Counted from the stretch's first letter, positions 43,266-52,056 are shown. The stretch: DNA of 64,000 nt from Streptomyces sp. NRRL F-6131 (GCA_000719695.1 JOHN01000032.1:1-64000), one strand, 5' to 3'. Notes: a model not told the origin generated them from the sequence alone. Program-made: numbers and translations.

Positions 43266-43952
43266 GTGAAGTCGATCCTTCGAACCACCCTGCTGCTCGC
43301 CGTCGCGACCGGGATCGCCGCATCCCCCGTCCAGGCCGGCGCCGTCACCCACCAGCCGCTCCGCGAGGGCTCCCAGTACGTCCGCCTCGACCAGCCGCAG
43401 CCGGTGCGCGAGAGCGCCCGCACCGAGGCGATCGAGTTCTTCTGGTACGACTGCGGGCACTCCCAGCAGCTCGAACAGCCCCTCCAGGCCTGGACCGAGC
43501 GCCACCGCGCCGACGTCGACCTGCGCCGCGTCCCGGCCATCTGGCAGGGCAGCCGCGAGGAGACCGCGCAGCGCGGCCACGCCCGCCTCTACTACACGCT
43601 GGAGCGCCTGGGCCTGGTCGAGCGCCTGCAGACCGCCGCCTTCCGGGCCGTCCACAGCAACGAGCAGGACGTCACCACCGAGGAGACCGCCACCGACTGG
43701 GCGCTGCGCCAGGGCGTCGACCAGCAGAGCTTCCGCGAGGCCTACCGCTCGGAGGACACCCTGCGGGCCGTGGACGAGGCCGCCGCGCTGTTCGTCCGCT
43801 ACGGCATCAACGAGCTGCCGACCGTGGTGGTGCAGGGCGAGTACCGCACCTCGCCGACCAACGCCGGCGGCGTCGAGGCGATGCCCGAGGTGATGGACCA
43901 CCTGGTGGCCCAGGACCAGCAGCGCCACCCGCGCGCCCACACGCTGTACTGA
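43266..43952 (+). CDS. DsbA-like thioredoxin-fold protein with single active-site Cys
   Basis: A 228-residue secreted or lipid-facing protein: signal at residues 1-24 (SILRTTLLLAVATGIAASPV then QAGA). The DsbA pattern is clear in AIEFFWYDCGHSQQLEQPLQ, VPAIWQGSREETAQRGHARL and the cis-Pro loop NELPTVVVQGEYRTSPT. The active site is CGHS rather than the CxxC of DsbA, so it has one thiol. GTG 43266 follows CACACT (43253-43258) by 7 bp, which fits a leaderless message. Followed by a strong terminator, so it is transcribed alone or with the upstream glycosyltransferase. Confidence 0.85.
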   Translation: MKSILRTTLLLAVATGIAASPVQAGAVTHQPLREGSQYVRLDQPQPVRESARTEAIEFFWYDCGHSQQLEQPLQAWTERHRADVDLRRVPAIWQGSREETAQRGHARLYYTLERLGLVERLQTAAFRAVHSNEQDVTTEETATDWALRQGVDQQSFREAYRSEDTLRAVDEAAALFVRYGINELPTVVVQGEYRTSPTNAGGVEAMPEVMDHLVAQDQQRHPRAHTLY

Positions 43953-43978
43953 CTCCGCGTCACCACCCCCACCGCTCC

Positions 43979-44016
43979 GGGCGGATCGGCCGCACTCCGG
44001 CCGATCCGCCCCTTTT
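43979..44016 (+). terminator. Rho-independent terminator (14-bp stem plus T run)
   Basis: GGGCGGATCGGCCG (43979-43992), a 5-nt loop and CGGCCGATCCGCCC (43998-44011), followed by CTTTT. It lies 27 bp after the DsbA-like stop. One of the few classical terminators in the window. Confidence 0.92.
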
Positions 44017-44169
44017 CGGCCGTCGCCCCGGGTGGGACCGATCTCCTTCACCGAACCGACCCCCGGCGGCCACACTCTGTGCCAGAGTGGGGCCGGGCCG
44101 CACCGCGACGGCGTCAACAGCCGTGGTGACGGGCCCACTTCTCGATACCGCCGGTACCGGAGAGGGCAG

Positions 44170-45084
44170 GTGTCCGTGGGGGGACAACGCGCGCAGCTCG
44201 TCGACGAGCGCGACAGCCAGACAACGCAGGCCCCGGGGCGACGCCCGTCGGCCGCCGACGGGCCGCCGCCCGAGCTGATCTTCAAACGCGGGCTCCGCCC
44301 GGCCCAGGTGGCCCGCGAACTCTGGGGCGCCCGTGAGCTGGTCCGCGCGCTCGCCGAGCGCGACCTGCGCGCCCGGTACAAGCAGGCGGTGCTCGGCTTC
44401 GCCTGGGCGGTGCTCACCCCGCTCGCGCTCTGCGCCATCTTCACCCTGGTGTTCCGCCGCGCCGTGCACGTGGAGACCGGCGGCGCCGCGTACCCGCTGT
44501 TCGCCTACGTCGGCCTGATCGTCTGGCAGTTCTTCAGCAACACCATGAACCAGGGCGCGCTGAGCCTCGCCAACAACCTCAGCCTGCTCAACAAGGTGTA
44601 CTGCCCGCGCGAGGTGTTCCCGCTCGCCACCATGCTGGTCGCCACCGTCGACATGCTGATCGGCACCGCCGTCCTGGGCCTGCTCTTCCTGGTCTTCTGG
44701 ACCGCCCCCGCCGCGACCTTCCTCTGGGTGGTGCCGCTGCTGGGCATCCAGTTCGCCTTCACCTACGGCATCGCGCTCGTCCTCTCGGTGGCCGTGGTGT
44801 ACCTGCGCGACGTGCGCCACCTGCTGCCGATCATCACCCAGATGGGCGTGTTCGCGACCCCCGTCGCCTACCCGCTCGCCCAGATCCCGGAGCGCCTCCA
44901 GGAGCTGTACGTCGGCGTCAACCCGCTCGGCGCCGTGATCGAGGGCTACCGCAACGCCCTGCTGTACGGCCGGGCGCCCGACACCGCGCTCACCACGATC
45001 GCCGCGGTCTCCTCGGTGGTGTTCCTGGTCGGCGGCTACCTGCTGTTCAAGAAGCTGGAGACGGGGATCGCCGATGTCGCCTAG
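44170..45084 (+). CDS. wzm: ABC-2 type polysaccharide export permease (Wzm/TagG-like)
   Basis: A 304-residue permease with about six transmembrane helices, preceded by a 45-residue soluble N-terminus. Typical segments are RDLRARYKQAVLGFAWAVLT and LSLANNLSLLNKVYCPREVF, the ABC2 consensus of polysaccharide and teichoic-acid exporters. The C-terminal GVNPLGAVIEGYRNALLYG block is also characteristic. GTG 44170 follows AGAGGG closely; GTG 44176 is an alternative with better spacing. The stop overlaps the start of the ATP-binding gene by 11 bp. The pair exports an undecaprenyl-linked glycan across the membrane. Confidence 0.9.
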   Translation: MSVGGQRAQLVDERDSQTTQAPGRRPSAADGPPPELIFKRGLRPAQVARELWGARELVRALAERDLRARYKQAVLGFAWAVLTPLALCAIFTLVFRRAVHVETGGAAYPLFAYVGLIVWQFFSNTMNQGALSLANNLSLLNKVYCPREVFPLATMLVATVDMLIGTAVLGLLFLVFWTAPAATFLWVVPLLGIQFAFTYGIALVLSVAVVYLRDVRHLLPIITQMGVFATPVAYPLAQIPERLQELYVGVNPLGAVIEGYRNALLYGRAPDTALTTIAAVSSVVFLVGGYLLFKKLETGIADVA

Positions 45085-46273
45085 CCAGACCCTGCCGCTG
45101 GGGACCATCCGCACCGAACAGGTGTGGAAGCGCTTCAAGGCCGACCAGCAGCGGATGCTGCTGCGCGACAAGGTCGACTCCCTGGCCCGCCGGCTGCGCG
45201 GCGAGAAGGGCGAGGACTGGCGCTGGGCGCTGCGCGACATCTCGATGCACATCGAGCCGGGCGAGTCGGTCGGCCTGATCGGCTCCAACGGCTCCGGCAA
45301 GTCCACCCTGCTGAAGATGCTGACCCGGGTGATGTACCCGTACGGCGGTGTGATCGACGTGCGCGGCCGGATCGGCGCGCTGATCGAGATCCGGGCCGGC
45401 ATCCACCCCGACCTCACGGGCCGGGAGAACATCTACCTGTTCGGCGCGCTGCTCGGTCTGCGGCGGCGCGAGGTGGCCACCCGCTTCGACGACATCGTCG
45501 AGTTCGCCCGGCTCGGCGGGGCCATCGACCGGCAGGTGAAGTTCTACTCCTCGGGCATGCAGATGCGTCTCGGCTTCGCCGTCGCCGCCTACCTGGAGCC
45601 GCACGTCCTGCTGGTGGACGAGGTGCTGGCGGTCGGCGACGCGGTGTTCCAGCAGCGCTGCCTGGACCGCATGCGCGAGGTCGCCGAACAGGGCACCACC
45701 ATCGTCTTCGTCTCGCACGACCTGCCCGCGGTGGAGTCCATCTGCCGGCGCGGCATCTGGCTGGAGCAGGGCTCGATCCGGGTGGACGCCGGGATCAAGG
45801 ACGCGATGGCCGGCTACCGCGACTCGATCGAGGCGCAGTCCGAGGCCGGCGGGCGCACCGGTGAGCCGCTCCAGCTGCTCAAGCACGAGGTGCGCGGCGA
45901 GGACCGCGACAGCCTCACCACCGACGAGCCGATGACCGTCGAGCTCACCCTGGGCGGCGAGTACCGGGGCGACGCGACCCTGCACCTGGGCGTCAGCGAG
46001 GGCACCTCCAGCCCGATCTTCCAGATCAGCCACGAGATCCGGCTCACCGGCGGGGACCGCCAGGTGTCCTGCGTGATCCCCCGGCTGCCGCTGCCGCGCG
46101 GGCGGTACACGCTCTGGGCCGGCGTCTACAGCATCGGCCGGACCGACGGCGGCACGCTGATGAGCTGGCACTCGGTCGGCCAGTTCGACGTCTTCGGGCC
46201 GATGCTGGACTCCCCGCCGCGTGCCGTGGTGCTGGCCGCGCCGGTGTTCGTCCCGCACCACTGGGAGGAGTGA
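45074..46273 (+). CDS. wzt: Polysaccharide ABC transporter ATP-binding protein with Wzt-like C-domain
   Basis: A 399-residue ATPase. NBD (1-250): Walker A LIGSNGSGKSTLLKMLTRVM, the export-type LTGRENIYLFGALLG and KFYSSGMQMRLGFAVAAYLE (signature motif SSGMQ), Walker B HVLLVDEVLAVGDAVFQQRC and the switch His VSHDLPAVES. The extra C-terminal 150 residues (VRGEDRDSLTTDEPMTVELT then a beta-sandwich) match Wzt_C, which recognises the terminal sugar or modification of the glycan. So the exported chain probably carries a specific end group. ATG 45074. Confidence 0.92.
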   Translation: MSPSQTLPLGTIRTEQVWKRFKADQQRMLLRDKVDSLARRLRGEKGEDWRWALRDISMHIEPGESVGLIGSNGSGKSTLLKMLTRVMYPYGGVIDVRGRIGALIEIRAGIHPDLTGRENIYLFGALLGLRRREVATRFDDIVEFARLGGAIDRQVKFYSSGMQMRLGFAVAAYLEPHVLLVDEVLAVGDAVFQQRCLDRMREVAEQGTTIVFVSHDLPAVESICRRGIWLEQGSIRVDAGIKDAMAGYRDSIEAQSEAGGRTGEPLQLLKHEVRGEDRDSLTTDEPMTVELTLGGEYRGDATLHLGVSEGTSSPIFQISHEIRLTGGDRQVSCVIPRLPLPRGRYTLWAGVYSIGRTDGGTLMSWHSVGQFDVFGPMLDSPPRAVVLAAPVFVPHHWEE

Positions 46274-46276
46274 GGC

Positions 46277-47476
46277 GTGCGACCGGTCCGGGTGCTCGTC
46301 CATCTCAACAACCTGGCCCTGGGCGGCGCCCAGCTCAACGCGGTCGACATCGCCCGCACCCTGCGCGAACGCGGCCACGACCCGGTGCTGTTCGCCCAGG
46401 GGGTGGCCGGTCCGGCGCCGCTGGTCGACGTCGCCGCCGGCCACGGGCTGGACGTGGTGGTGGCCGGCGGCCCCGACACCCCGCACGCGGAGGTCCGGCG
46501 CCGGCTGGGCCGGCTGGCCGCCGAGCACGGCAGCCAGCTGCTGCACGCCTGGGAGGTCCGGGCGGCCCGCAACTCCTACTTCGGGCCCGGCCGTTACGGC
46601 CGACTGCCGGTGGTCACCACCTTCTACGGGATCCGGATGCTGCGCGGCCTGCCCCGGCACCAGCCGCTGGTGCTGGGCCTCGGCGCGCTGATGGGCGACG
46701 GCCGGGCCTTCGGGCACCGGGACGTCAGCCTCATCGAGCCGCCGGTGAACACCGCCACGGACGCCCCCGGGCTGGTCGACGGCGCCGCGTTCCGCCGCGA
46801 ACACGGCGTCGGGGACGACGAGTTGCTGCTCGCCATCGTGACCCGGCTGGTCCCCGCGCTGGAGAAGGACGCCGGCGCGGAGCTCACCGTGGACGCCGTC
46901 CGGCAGCTGGACGACCCCCGGGTCCGGCTGGTGATCGTCGGCGCCGGCCCGAGCCTGGAGCCGCTGCGCGCCCGCGCGGCCGCCGTCAACGAGGCGCTCG
47001 GGCGCCGGGCGGTGCTGGTCCCCGGCCAGCTGGCCGATCCGCGCCCGGCGTACCAGGCGGCGGACGTCGTCCTCGGCATGGGCGGCTCGGCCCTGCGCGG
47101 ACTCGCCTTCGGCAAGCCGGTGGTGGTGCACGGCGCGGCCGGCTACACGGCCGTCCACGAGCCGGGTCCGTTGGTCGAACCGCACGCCTCGCGCTGCATG
47201 TACGGCTTCGGGGACGGTTCGCGCGCGCCCGGGGCGCTGGCCGACCAGTTGCGCGGACTGCTCGACGATCCGGCGCGCCGGGCCGAACTGGGCGCCTGGG
47301 GACGGCAGTGGGTGGTCGGCCGGTTCTCGCTGGAGAGCGTCACCGGGGCCTTCGAGGAGCTCTACGCCCGGGTGCTCGCCCGGCCGGGGCGGGCGCTCGG
47401 CTGGCTGAAGGACCTGGAGCAGATGACCCGGTACGAGTTCACCAAGCCGACCGCGCTGCGCCTGCTGGGGCGGTGA
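46277..47476 (+). CDS. GT4-like glycosyltransferase coupled to the ABC exporter
   Basis: A 399-residue GT-B protein with VRVLVHLNNLALGGAQLNAV at the start and LLAIVTRLVPALEKDAGAEL in the C-lobe. Unlike the other transferases here, the donor-site EX7E motif is degenerate: the region reads GMGGSALRGLAFGKPVVVHG. Only the later glycine-rich part matches, so activity needs testing. GTG 46277 has GGAGG ahead and lies 3 bp after the Wzt stop, in one operon with the exporter. Confidence 0.8.
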   Translation: MRPVRVLVHLNNLALGGAQLNAVDIARTLRERGHDPVLFAQGVAGPAPLVDVAAGHGLDVVVAGGPDTPHAEVRRRLGRLAAEHGSQLLHAWEVRAARNSYFGPGRYGRLPVVTTFYGIRMLRGLPRHQPLVLGLGALMGDGRAFGHRDVSLIEPPVNTATDAPGLVDGAAFRREHGVGDDELLLAIVTRLVPALEKDAGAELTVDAVRQLDDPRVRLVIVGAGPSLEPLRARAAAVNEALGRRAVLVPGQLADPRPAYQAADVVLGMGGSALRGLAFGKPVVVHGAAGYTAVHEPGPLVEPHASRCMYGFGDGSRAPGALADQLRGLLDDPARRAELGAWGRQWVVGRFSLESVTGAFEELYARVLARPGRALGWLKDLEQMTRYEFTKPTALRLLGR

Positions 47477-47513
47477 CCCCTAGCGGATCGGAGTGTTCCT
47501 CTTCACCCGACTC

Positions 47514-47548
47514 TTCACCTAACCGGTACAACGGTGTTTAATGGTTAG
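47514..47548 (+). promoter_or_regulatory. Leaderless promoter with inverted repeat, alpha/beta hydrolase
   Basis: TTCACC (47514-47519), 17 bp, TTTAAT (47537-47542); ATG at 47550 is 7 bp after the -10. CTAACC (47519-47524) and GGTTAG (47543-47548) are perfect inverted arms framing spacer and -10. Consistent with a repressor site. Confidence 0.6.
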
Positions 47549-47549
47549 C

Positions 47550-48425
47550 ATGAGCGAGCTGACGATCCCGCACGTCCACCACCGCCACGTCGACGTCGAC
47601 GGCCTGCGCGTCTTCTACCGGGAGACCGGGCCGGCCGACGCCCCCGTGCTGCTCCTGCTGCACGGCTTCCCCGCCGCCTCCCACCAGTTCCGTCGGCTCT
47701 TCGACGCGCTCGGCACCCGCTACCGGCTGATCGCCCCCGACTACCCCGGCTTCGGGCACAGCGACAGCCCCGCCCCCGAGGACTTCCGCTACCGCTTCGA
47801 CACCCTGGCCGACGTCGTCGAGGGCTTCTGCCGGGCCCTCGGCCTCGACCGCTTCGCCCTCTACGTCTTCGACTTCGGCGCCCCGGTCGGCCTGCGGCTC
47901 GCCACCCGCCACCCCGGGTGGATCACCGGCCTCGTCGTCCAGAACGGCAACGCCTACGAGGAGGGACTCTCCGCGCAGGCCCGGGAGTTCATCGCCAACC
48001 GCCCCGGCGTCGAGGGCGCCGCCGAACGCGCCCGCGCCATCCTCACCCCGGAGATCACCCGCGCCCAGTACGAGGGCGGCACCGGCGACCCCACGCTGGT
48101 CGCGCCCGACGGCTGGACCCTCGACCAGCACCACCTCGACCGGCCCGGCCGCAAGGACATCCAGGTCGAACTCGCCCTCGACTACCACAGCAACGTCGCG
48201 CTCTACCCCGTCTGGCAGGAGTGGCTGCGCACCCACCGGCCGCCGGCCCTGGTGGTCTGGGGCCGCAACGACCCGTTCTTCACCGAGCCCGGCGCCCGCG
48301 CCTACCTGCGGGACCTGCCCGACGCCGAACTGCACGTGTTCGACACCGGGCACTTCGCCCTGGAGGAGAAGCTGCCCGAGATCGCCCCGCTGATCGACGA
48401 CTTCCTCGCCCGCCTCGAGCCCTGA
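47550..48425 (+). CDS. Alpha/beta hydrolase (haloalkane dehalogenase-like)
   Basis: A 291-residue single-domain alpha/beta hydrolase. LLLLHGFPAASHQFRRLFDA gives the oxyanion strand; the nucleophile position is in LYVFDFGAPVGLRLATRHPG, with Asp replacing Ser (dehalogenase type). The acid is in VVWGRNDPFFTEPGARAYLR and the His in VFDTGHFALEEKLPEIAPLI. The Asp nucleophile suggests dehalogenase or epoxide-hydrolase-type chemistry; the exact substrate is unknown. ATG 47550 is chosen over ATG 47541 because the latter overlaps the -10 box. Confidence 0.85.
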   Translation: MSELTIPHVHHRHVDVDGLRVFYRETGPADAPVLLLLHGFPAASHQFRRLFDALGTRYRLIAPDYPGFGHSDSPAPEDFRYRFDTLADVVEGFCRALGLDRFALYVFDFGAPVGLRLATRHPGWITGLVVQNGNAYEEGLSAQAREFIANRPGVEGAAERARAILTPEITRAQYEGGTGDPTLVAPDGWTLDQHHLDRPGRKDIQVELALDYHSNVALYPVWQEWLRTHRPPALVVWGRNDPFFTEPGARAYLRDLPDAELHVFDTGHFALEEKLPEIAPLIDDFLARLEP

Positions 48426-48440
48426 CCGGCCTCGACCCCT

Positions 48441-48508
48441 GACCGGCGTCTCTCCCCGACCGGCCTCGAGCCCTGACCGGCGTCTCTCCCCGACCGGCCT
48501 CGAGCCCG
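48441..48508 (+). repeat. Two near-identical 34-bp tandem units after the hydrolase
   Basis: Units at 48441-48474 and 48475-48508 differ at one base. Each contains GACCGGC and CTCGAGCC blocks that also occur in shorter form to 48531. They resemble the end of the hydrolase gene (CTCGAGCCCTGACCGG) and probably arose by local duplication of its stop region. They lie between convergent genes. Confidence 0.85.
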
Positions 48509-48531
48509 ACCGGCCTCGAGCCCGACCGGCG

Positions 48532-49278
48532 TCAGTCCCGGCGCAGCAGCAGGGTGACGAAGCCGAACGTCCCGCGGTAGCCGTGCAGCCACTCGGCGCG
48601 GTGCAGGTCGGCCGCCGCCCGGGCGTCCGCCGCGTCCGGGTGCTCCGGGTGGTCCAGGGCCCAGGCGGCCAGCGAGCCCGTCCAGGAGAACTCGTACGCG
48701 TCCCACTCCGCCCGGCTGCTCACATGGCCGAACACCGGCGTCCAGCCGTCCGCGACCACCCGGTCCACGGTGGTCGCCAGGTCCGCGTACTCCTCGCGCG
48801 CGACGCCCAGGCCGCCCAGCGCCGCCGGCGAGGGCTCGCGCTCCCAGAAGCCGTCGCCCACCAGCACCCGGCCGCCCGGCGCCAGCTGCTCCCGGGCGGC
48901 GGCCAGCGTCGGCAGCAGCCCGCCGAAGGCGTGCGTCGCACCGACGTTCAGGATCAGCTCGAAGGGCTCGCGGTCGGTGAACTCCCGGGCGTCGACGTGG
49001 TGCAGCCCCAGCCGCCGCTGCACGCCCGCCGCCTCCGCGGACTCCCGGGCCCGGGTCAGCGCCGCCGCGTCCAGGTCCACCCCGACCGCCCGCCAGCGCG
49101 GCCGGGCCAGCAGCGCCCGCAGCAGCCAGCCGCCCTGCCCGCAGCCGAGGTCCAGCACCCGCCCCTCGTCCTGCGGGGCGAGCGCCCGCTCCAGCAGCGT
49201 CGCCACCGCCCCGTCGGAGATCGGCGCGGCGATCGGGTGGTGGGCGTGCGCGAGGCGGGAGATCGTCTGACGGTCCAT
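48532..49278 (-). CDS. SAM-dependent methyltransferase
   Basis: A 248-residue class I methyltransferase: motif I EGRVLDLGCGQGGWLLRALL, motif II VGVDLDAAALTRARESAEAA, LHHVDAREFTDREPFELIL and the GGRVLVGDGFWE strand. It uses SAM; the acceptor is unknown. ATG 49278 gives a normal start (MDRQTISRLAHAHHPIAAPI). It is 86 bp downstream of the HpnB-like gene on the same strand. Confidence 0.86.
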   Translation of the reverse strand: MDRQTISRLAHAHHPIAAPISDGAVATLLERALAPQDEGRVLDLGCGQGGWLLRALLARPRWRAVGVDLDAAALTRARESAEAAGVQRRLGLHHVDAREFTDREPFELILNVGATHAFGGLLPTLAAAREQLAPGGRVLVGDGFWEREPSPAALGGLGVAREEYADLATTVDRVVADGWTPVFGHVSSRAEWDAYEFSWTGSLAAWALDHPEHPDAADARAAADLHRAEWLHGYRGTFGFVTLLLRRD

Positions 49279-49364
49279 TCGAACAGTGTGGCCCACCCGG
49301 CCCCCGCCCGTCCGGCCTTCGCTCCGCCCGGCCCCCGCGGGGTGCCGGGGATTCCCGGAACGCC

Positions 49365-50543
49365 TCAGTACGTCCGGCCCTTCCAGGCGGCCCCGCGGCC
49401 CCGCCAGTGCTGCACCGCCGAGTCGACCGTCATCAGCAGGTAGAGCGAGGCGGTGAACGGCAGCAGCAGCGCCGCCGCGGCCGGCTGCCCGTAGTAACGC
49501 AGCATCGGCACGAAGGTGCCCGCCATCAGCGCCCAGGCCGCCCCGCCGACCGCCACCACCGGCCAGGCGCCCGCCGCCACCCCCGCCAGCACCGCCACCG
49601 GCGGCACCAGGTACACCAGCGCCAGCCCGAGCACCGTCCCCAGCAGCAGCACCGGCGAATGCCGCAACTGGGCGTACGCGCTGCGCGACACCATCCGCCA
49701 CAGCTGGGACAGCCGCGGGTACGGCCGCACACTGTCCACCTGCTCGGCCAGCCCCAGCCAGATCCGGCCCCCGGTGGCCTTCACCGCCCGGGCGAGCGAC
49801 ACGTCGTCGATCACCGCGCCCCGGATCGCCGCCACCCCGCCCGCCCGCTCCAGCGCCTCCCGCCGCACCAGCGAGCAACCGCCCGCCGCCGCGGCCGTCC
49901 GCGCACCGGGCCGGTTGCTCCACCGGAACGGGTACAGCTGGGCGAAGAAGTACACGAAGGCCGGCACGATCAGCCGCTCCCACCCCGTCTCCACCCGCAG
50001 CCGCGCCATCTGCGACACCAGGTCCCGCCGGTCGGTCTCCGCCGCGGCCACCAGCTCCGCCAGCGAGTCCGGCCCGTGCGCGATGTCCGCGTCCGTCAGC
50101 AGCAGGTACTCGACGTCCGGCCCCGCCAGCTCCACCCCGTGCCGCAGCGCCCACAGCTTGCCCGTCCAGCCCGGCGGCAGCGGGGGAGGGGTGGTCACCG
50201 TGAGGTCCAGGCCCTCCGGGGTGGCGAGCGAACGCGCCAGCGCGCCGGTCCCGTCCGTGCTGTGGTCGTCCACCAGCACCACCCGGGCCCGCCCCGGGTA
50301 CTTCTGCGCGAGCAGGCTCGGCAGGGACACCGGCAGCACCTCCGCCTCGTCCCGGGCCGGCACCACCACCGCCACCTGCGGCCACCGCGCGGGCGGCCGA
50401 CGCGCCGGCAGGCGGACATCGGTGCGCCAGAACAACCCCTGGCCGCCCGCCAGCCAGAGCCAGACCAGCAGGGAGAGCGCGGCGATCCACAGCAGCACGG
50501 TCACCCGGGCAGTCTGCCGCACCAGGGGTCCGCCGGGGGCCAT
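49365..50543 (-). CDS. hpnB: HpnB-like hopene-associated GT2 glycosyltransferase
   Basis: A 392-residue membrane-bound GT2 enzyme. N-terminal TM, then AVVVPARDEAEVLPVSLPSL, LTDADIAHGPDSLAELVAAA (DxD), VSQMARLRVETGWERLIVPA, FYFFAQLYPFRWSNRPGA-type segment, and the late RLSQLWRMVSRSAYAQLRHS. These blocks are those of the HpnB family found in hopanoid loci. No squalene-hopene cyclase or other hpn gene is near, so its substrate is unproven. ATG 50543 is taken; a GTG at 50504 (VTVLLWIAALSLLVWLWLAG) matches the family N-terminus as well. Confidence 0.82.
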   Translation of the reverse strand: MAPGGPLVRQTARVTVLLWIAALSLLVWLWLAGGQGLFWRTDVRLPARRPPARWPQVAVVVPARDEAEVLPVSLPSLLAQKYPGRARVVLVDDHSTDGTGALARSLATPEGLDLTVTTPPPLPPGWTGKLWALRHGVELAGPDVEYLLLTDADIAHGPDSLAELVAAAETDRRDLVSQMARLRVETGWERLIVPAFVYFFAQLYPFRWSNRPGARTAAAAGGCSLVRREALERAGGVAAIRGAVIDDVSLARAVKATGGRIWLGLAEQVDSVRPYPRLSQLWRMVSRSAYAQLRHSPVLLLGTVLGLALVYLVPPVAVLAGVAAGAWPVVAVGGAAWALMAGTFVPMLRYYGQPAAAALLLPFTASLYLLMTVDSAVQHWRGRGAAWKGRTY

Positions 50544-50561
50544 CGACTAGAGTCTTGACCC

Positions 50562-51335
50562 GTGAAGATCGCACTGATGGACTCGGGAATCGGCCTGCTG
50601 GCCGCCGCCGCCGTACTCCGGACCATGCGCCCGGACGTCGATCTGGTGCTCTCCTCCAACCCCGCCTCGATGCCCTGGGGCCCGCAGACGCCCGAGCAGA
50701 TCACCGAGCTCGCGCTCGGCTGCGCCCGGGCCGCGGCCGCGTACGAGCCGGACGCGCTGATCGTCGCCTGCAACACCGCCTCGGTCCACGCGCTCGACGC
50801 CCTCCGCGCCGAGCTGGAGCCCGCGCTGCCGGTCATCGGCACCGTCCCGGCGATCAAGCCGGCCGCCGCGCTCGGCGGCCCGGTCGCCATCTGGGCCACC
50901 CCCGCGACCACCGGCAGCGCGTACCAGCGCGGACTGATCCGTGACTTCGCCGGCACCGCCGAGGTCACCGAGGTCGCCTGCCCCGGGCTCGCCGACGCCG
51001 TGGAGCACGGCGACGACGCGGCGATCGACGCGGCCGTCGCCGCCGCGGCCGCCCGCACCCCGGGCGGGACGGCGGCCCTCGTCCTCGGCTGCACGCACTA
51101 CGAGCTGGTCGCCGACCGCATCCGCGCCGCCGTCGCCCCGACCGCGCTGCCCTCGCTCACCCTGCACGGCTCCGCCGAACCGGTCGCCGCCCAGGCCCTG
51201 CGCCGCGCCGCCGACCCCACCCGCCGGGGCACCGGCAGCCTCACCGTCCTCCACGCCGGCGTCCCCACCACCCTCCCCACTGCCGCCCTCGGCTACCCCC
51301 AAACCGCCCTCCTCGGCACCGTCCCCACAGCCTGA
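50562..51335 (+). CDS. Asp/Glu racemase family protein (MurI-like)
   Basis: A 257-residue racemase-fold protein. The first catalytic Cys is in ALIVACNTASVHALDALRA and the second in ALVLGCTHYELVADRIRAAV, both intact. The start KIALMDSGIGLLAAAAVLRT keeps DSGIG but lacks the usual GGL after it. Cofactor-independent racemases interconvert D- and L-glutamate (for peptidoglycan) or aspartate. It is divergent from the usual family N-terminus, so it may be a paralogue rather than the essential MurI. GTG 50562 follows TAGAGT (50548-50553) by 8 bp. Confidence 0.8.
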   Translation: MKIALMDSGIGLLAAAAVLRTMRPDVDLVLSSNPASMPWGPQTPEQITELALGCARAAAAYEPDALIVACNTASVHALDALRAELEPALPVIGTVPAIKPAAALGGPVAIWATPATTGSAYQRGLIRDFAGTAEVTEVACPGLADAVEHGDDAAIDAAVAAAAARTPGGTAALVLGCTHYELVADRIRAAVAPTALPSLTLHGSAEPVAAQALRRAADPTRRGTGSLTVLHAGVPTTLPTAALGYPQTALLGTVPTA

Positions 51336-52056
51336 CCCCGAAGCGGCGCCGGCGGGGCGGACCCGGCAGCCGCTGCCCGCCCCAGCTCGCCCCGGGGGCG
51401 CCCGCCGGACTGACGCGGGCCGCTTCGTGGATGGCTCACTTCCCGGCTCGTCGCCCGGTAGCCGCTGTTCGCCCACAGGGTCTGCTGTCGGGGCTGTGCC
51501 CGTGAGACGGCGGCCGCCCGCACGGTCCGGCCGAGCCTGCGGTGGCTCCCCGGGAAGGCCTGCCGCGCGGCGCACCCAGGGTGGCCGCCGGACCGACGCG
51601 GGCCGCTCCCCGAGGGCTTCCTTGCCGGTCCGTCTGCCGGCAGCCGGTTTCCGTCCACGCGACCTGGCCTTTGGGCAGTGCCCCGTCGAGGCGGGCCCCC
51701 GCCCGGGAGGCGGCGGCTGCCCGCAAGGTCCGGTCGAGCCGGCGGGTGCCTCCCGCCCGCGGTGGCTTGCCAGCAGGGCGTACTTCCCGGCGCGCCCCTG
51801 GGCGACGTGCGGGTTCTCCGTGGCCGGTGATGCGCGCGGGCGCTCCTCGCCCTACCTCGGTGGACCTGCCAGTGACGCCGAGAGGGAAAGCCGCCGCGGC
51901 GGGCGGAGGAGGCCGCCGTGGAGGGCGCGGAGGCGACGGCACTGACCGGTCGGGCGGGTCGATGATGGCGAGGGTGGTCAGCGTCGCTGACCTCGCGTCG
52001 GTGCGCGTCGCCGGGCGCAAGTCTCTCGGCCCGGTCGTTGGCCTGCTCGCGCGCTG

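Noticed and set aside
48441..48531. CRISPR-like array
   Set aside because: Units are adjacent with no spacers and derive from the local gene end.
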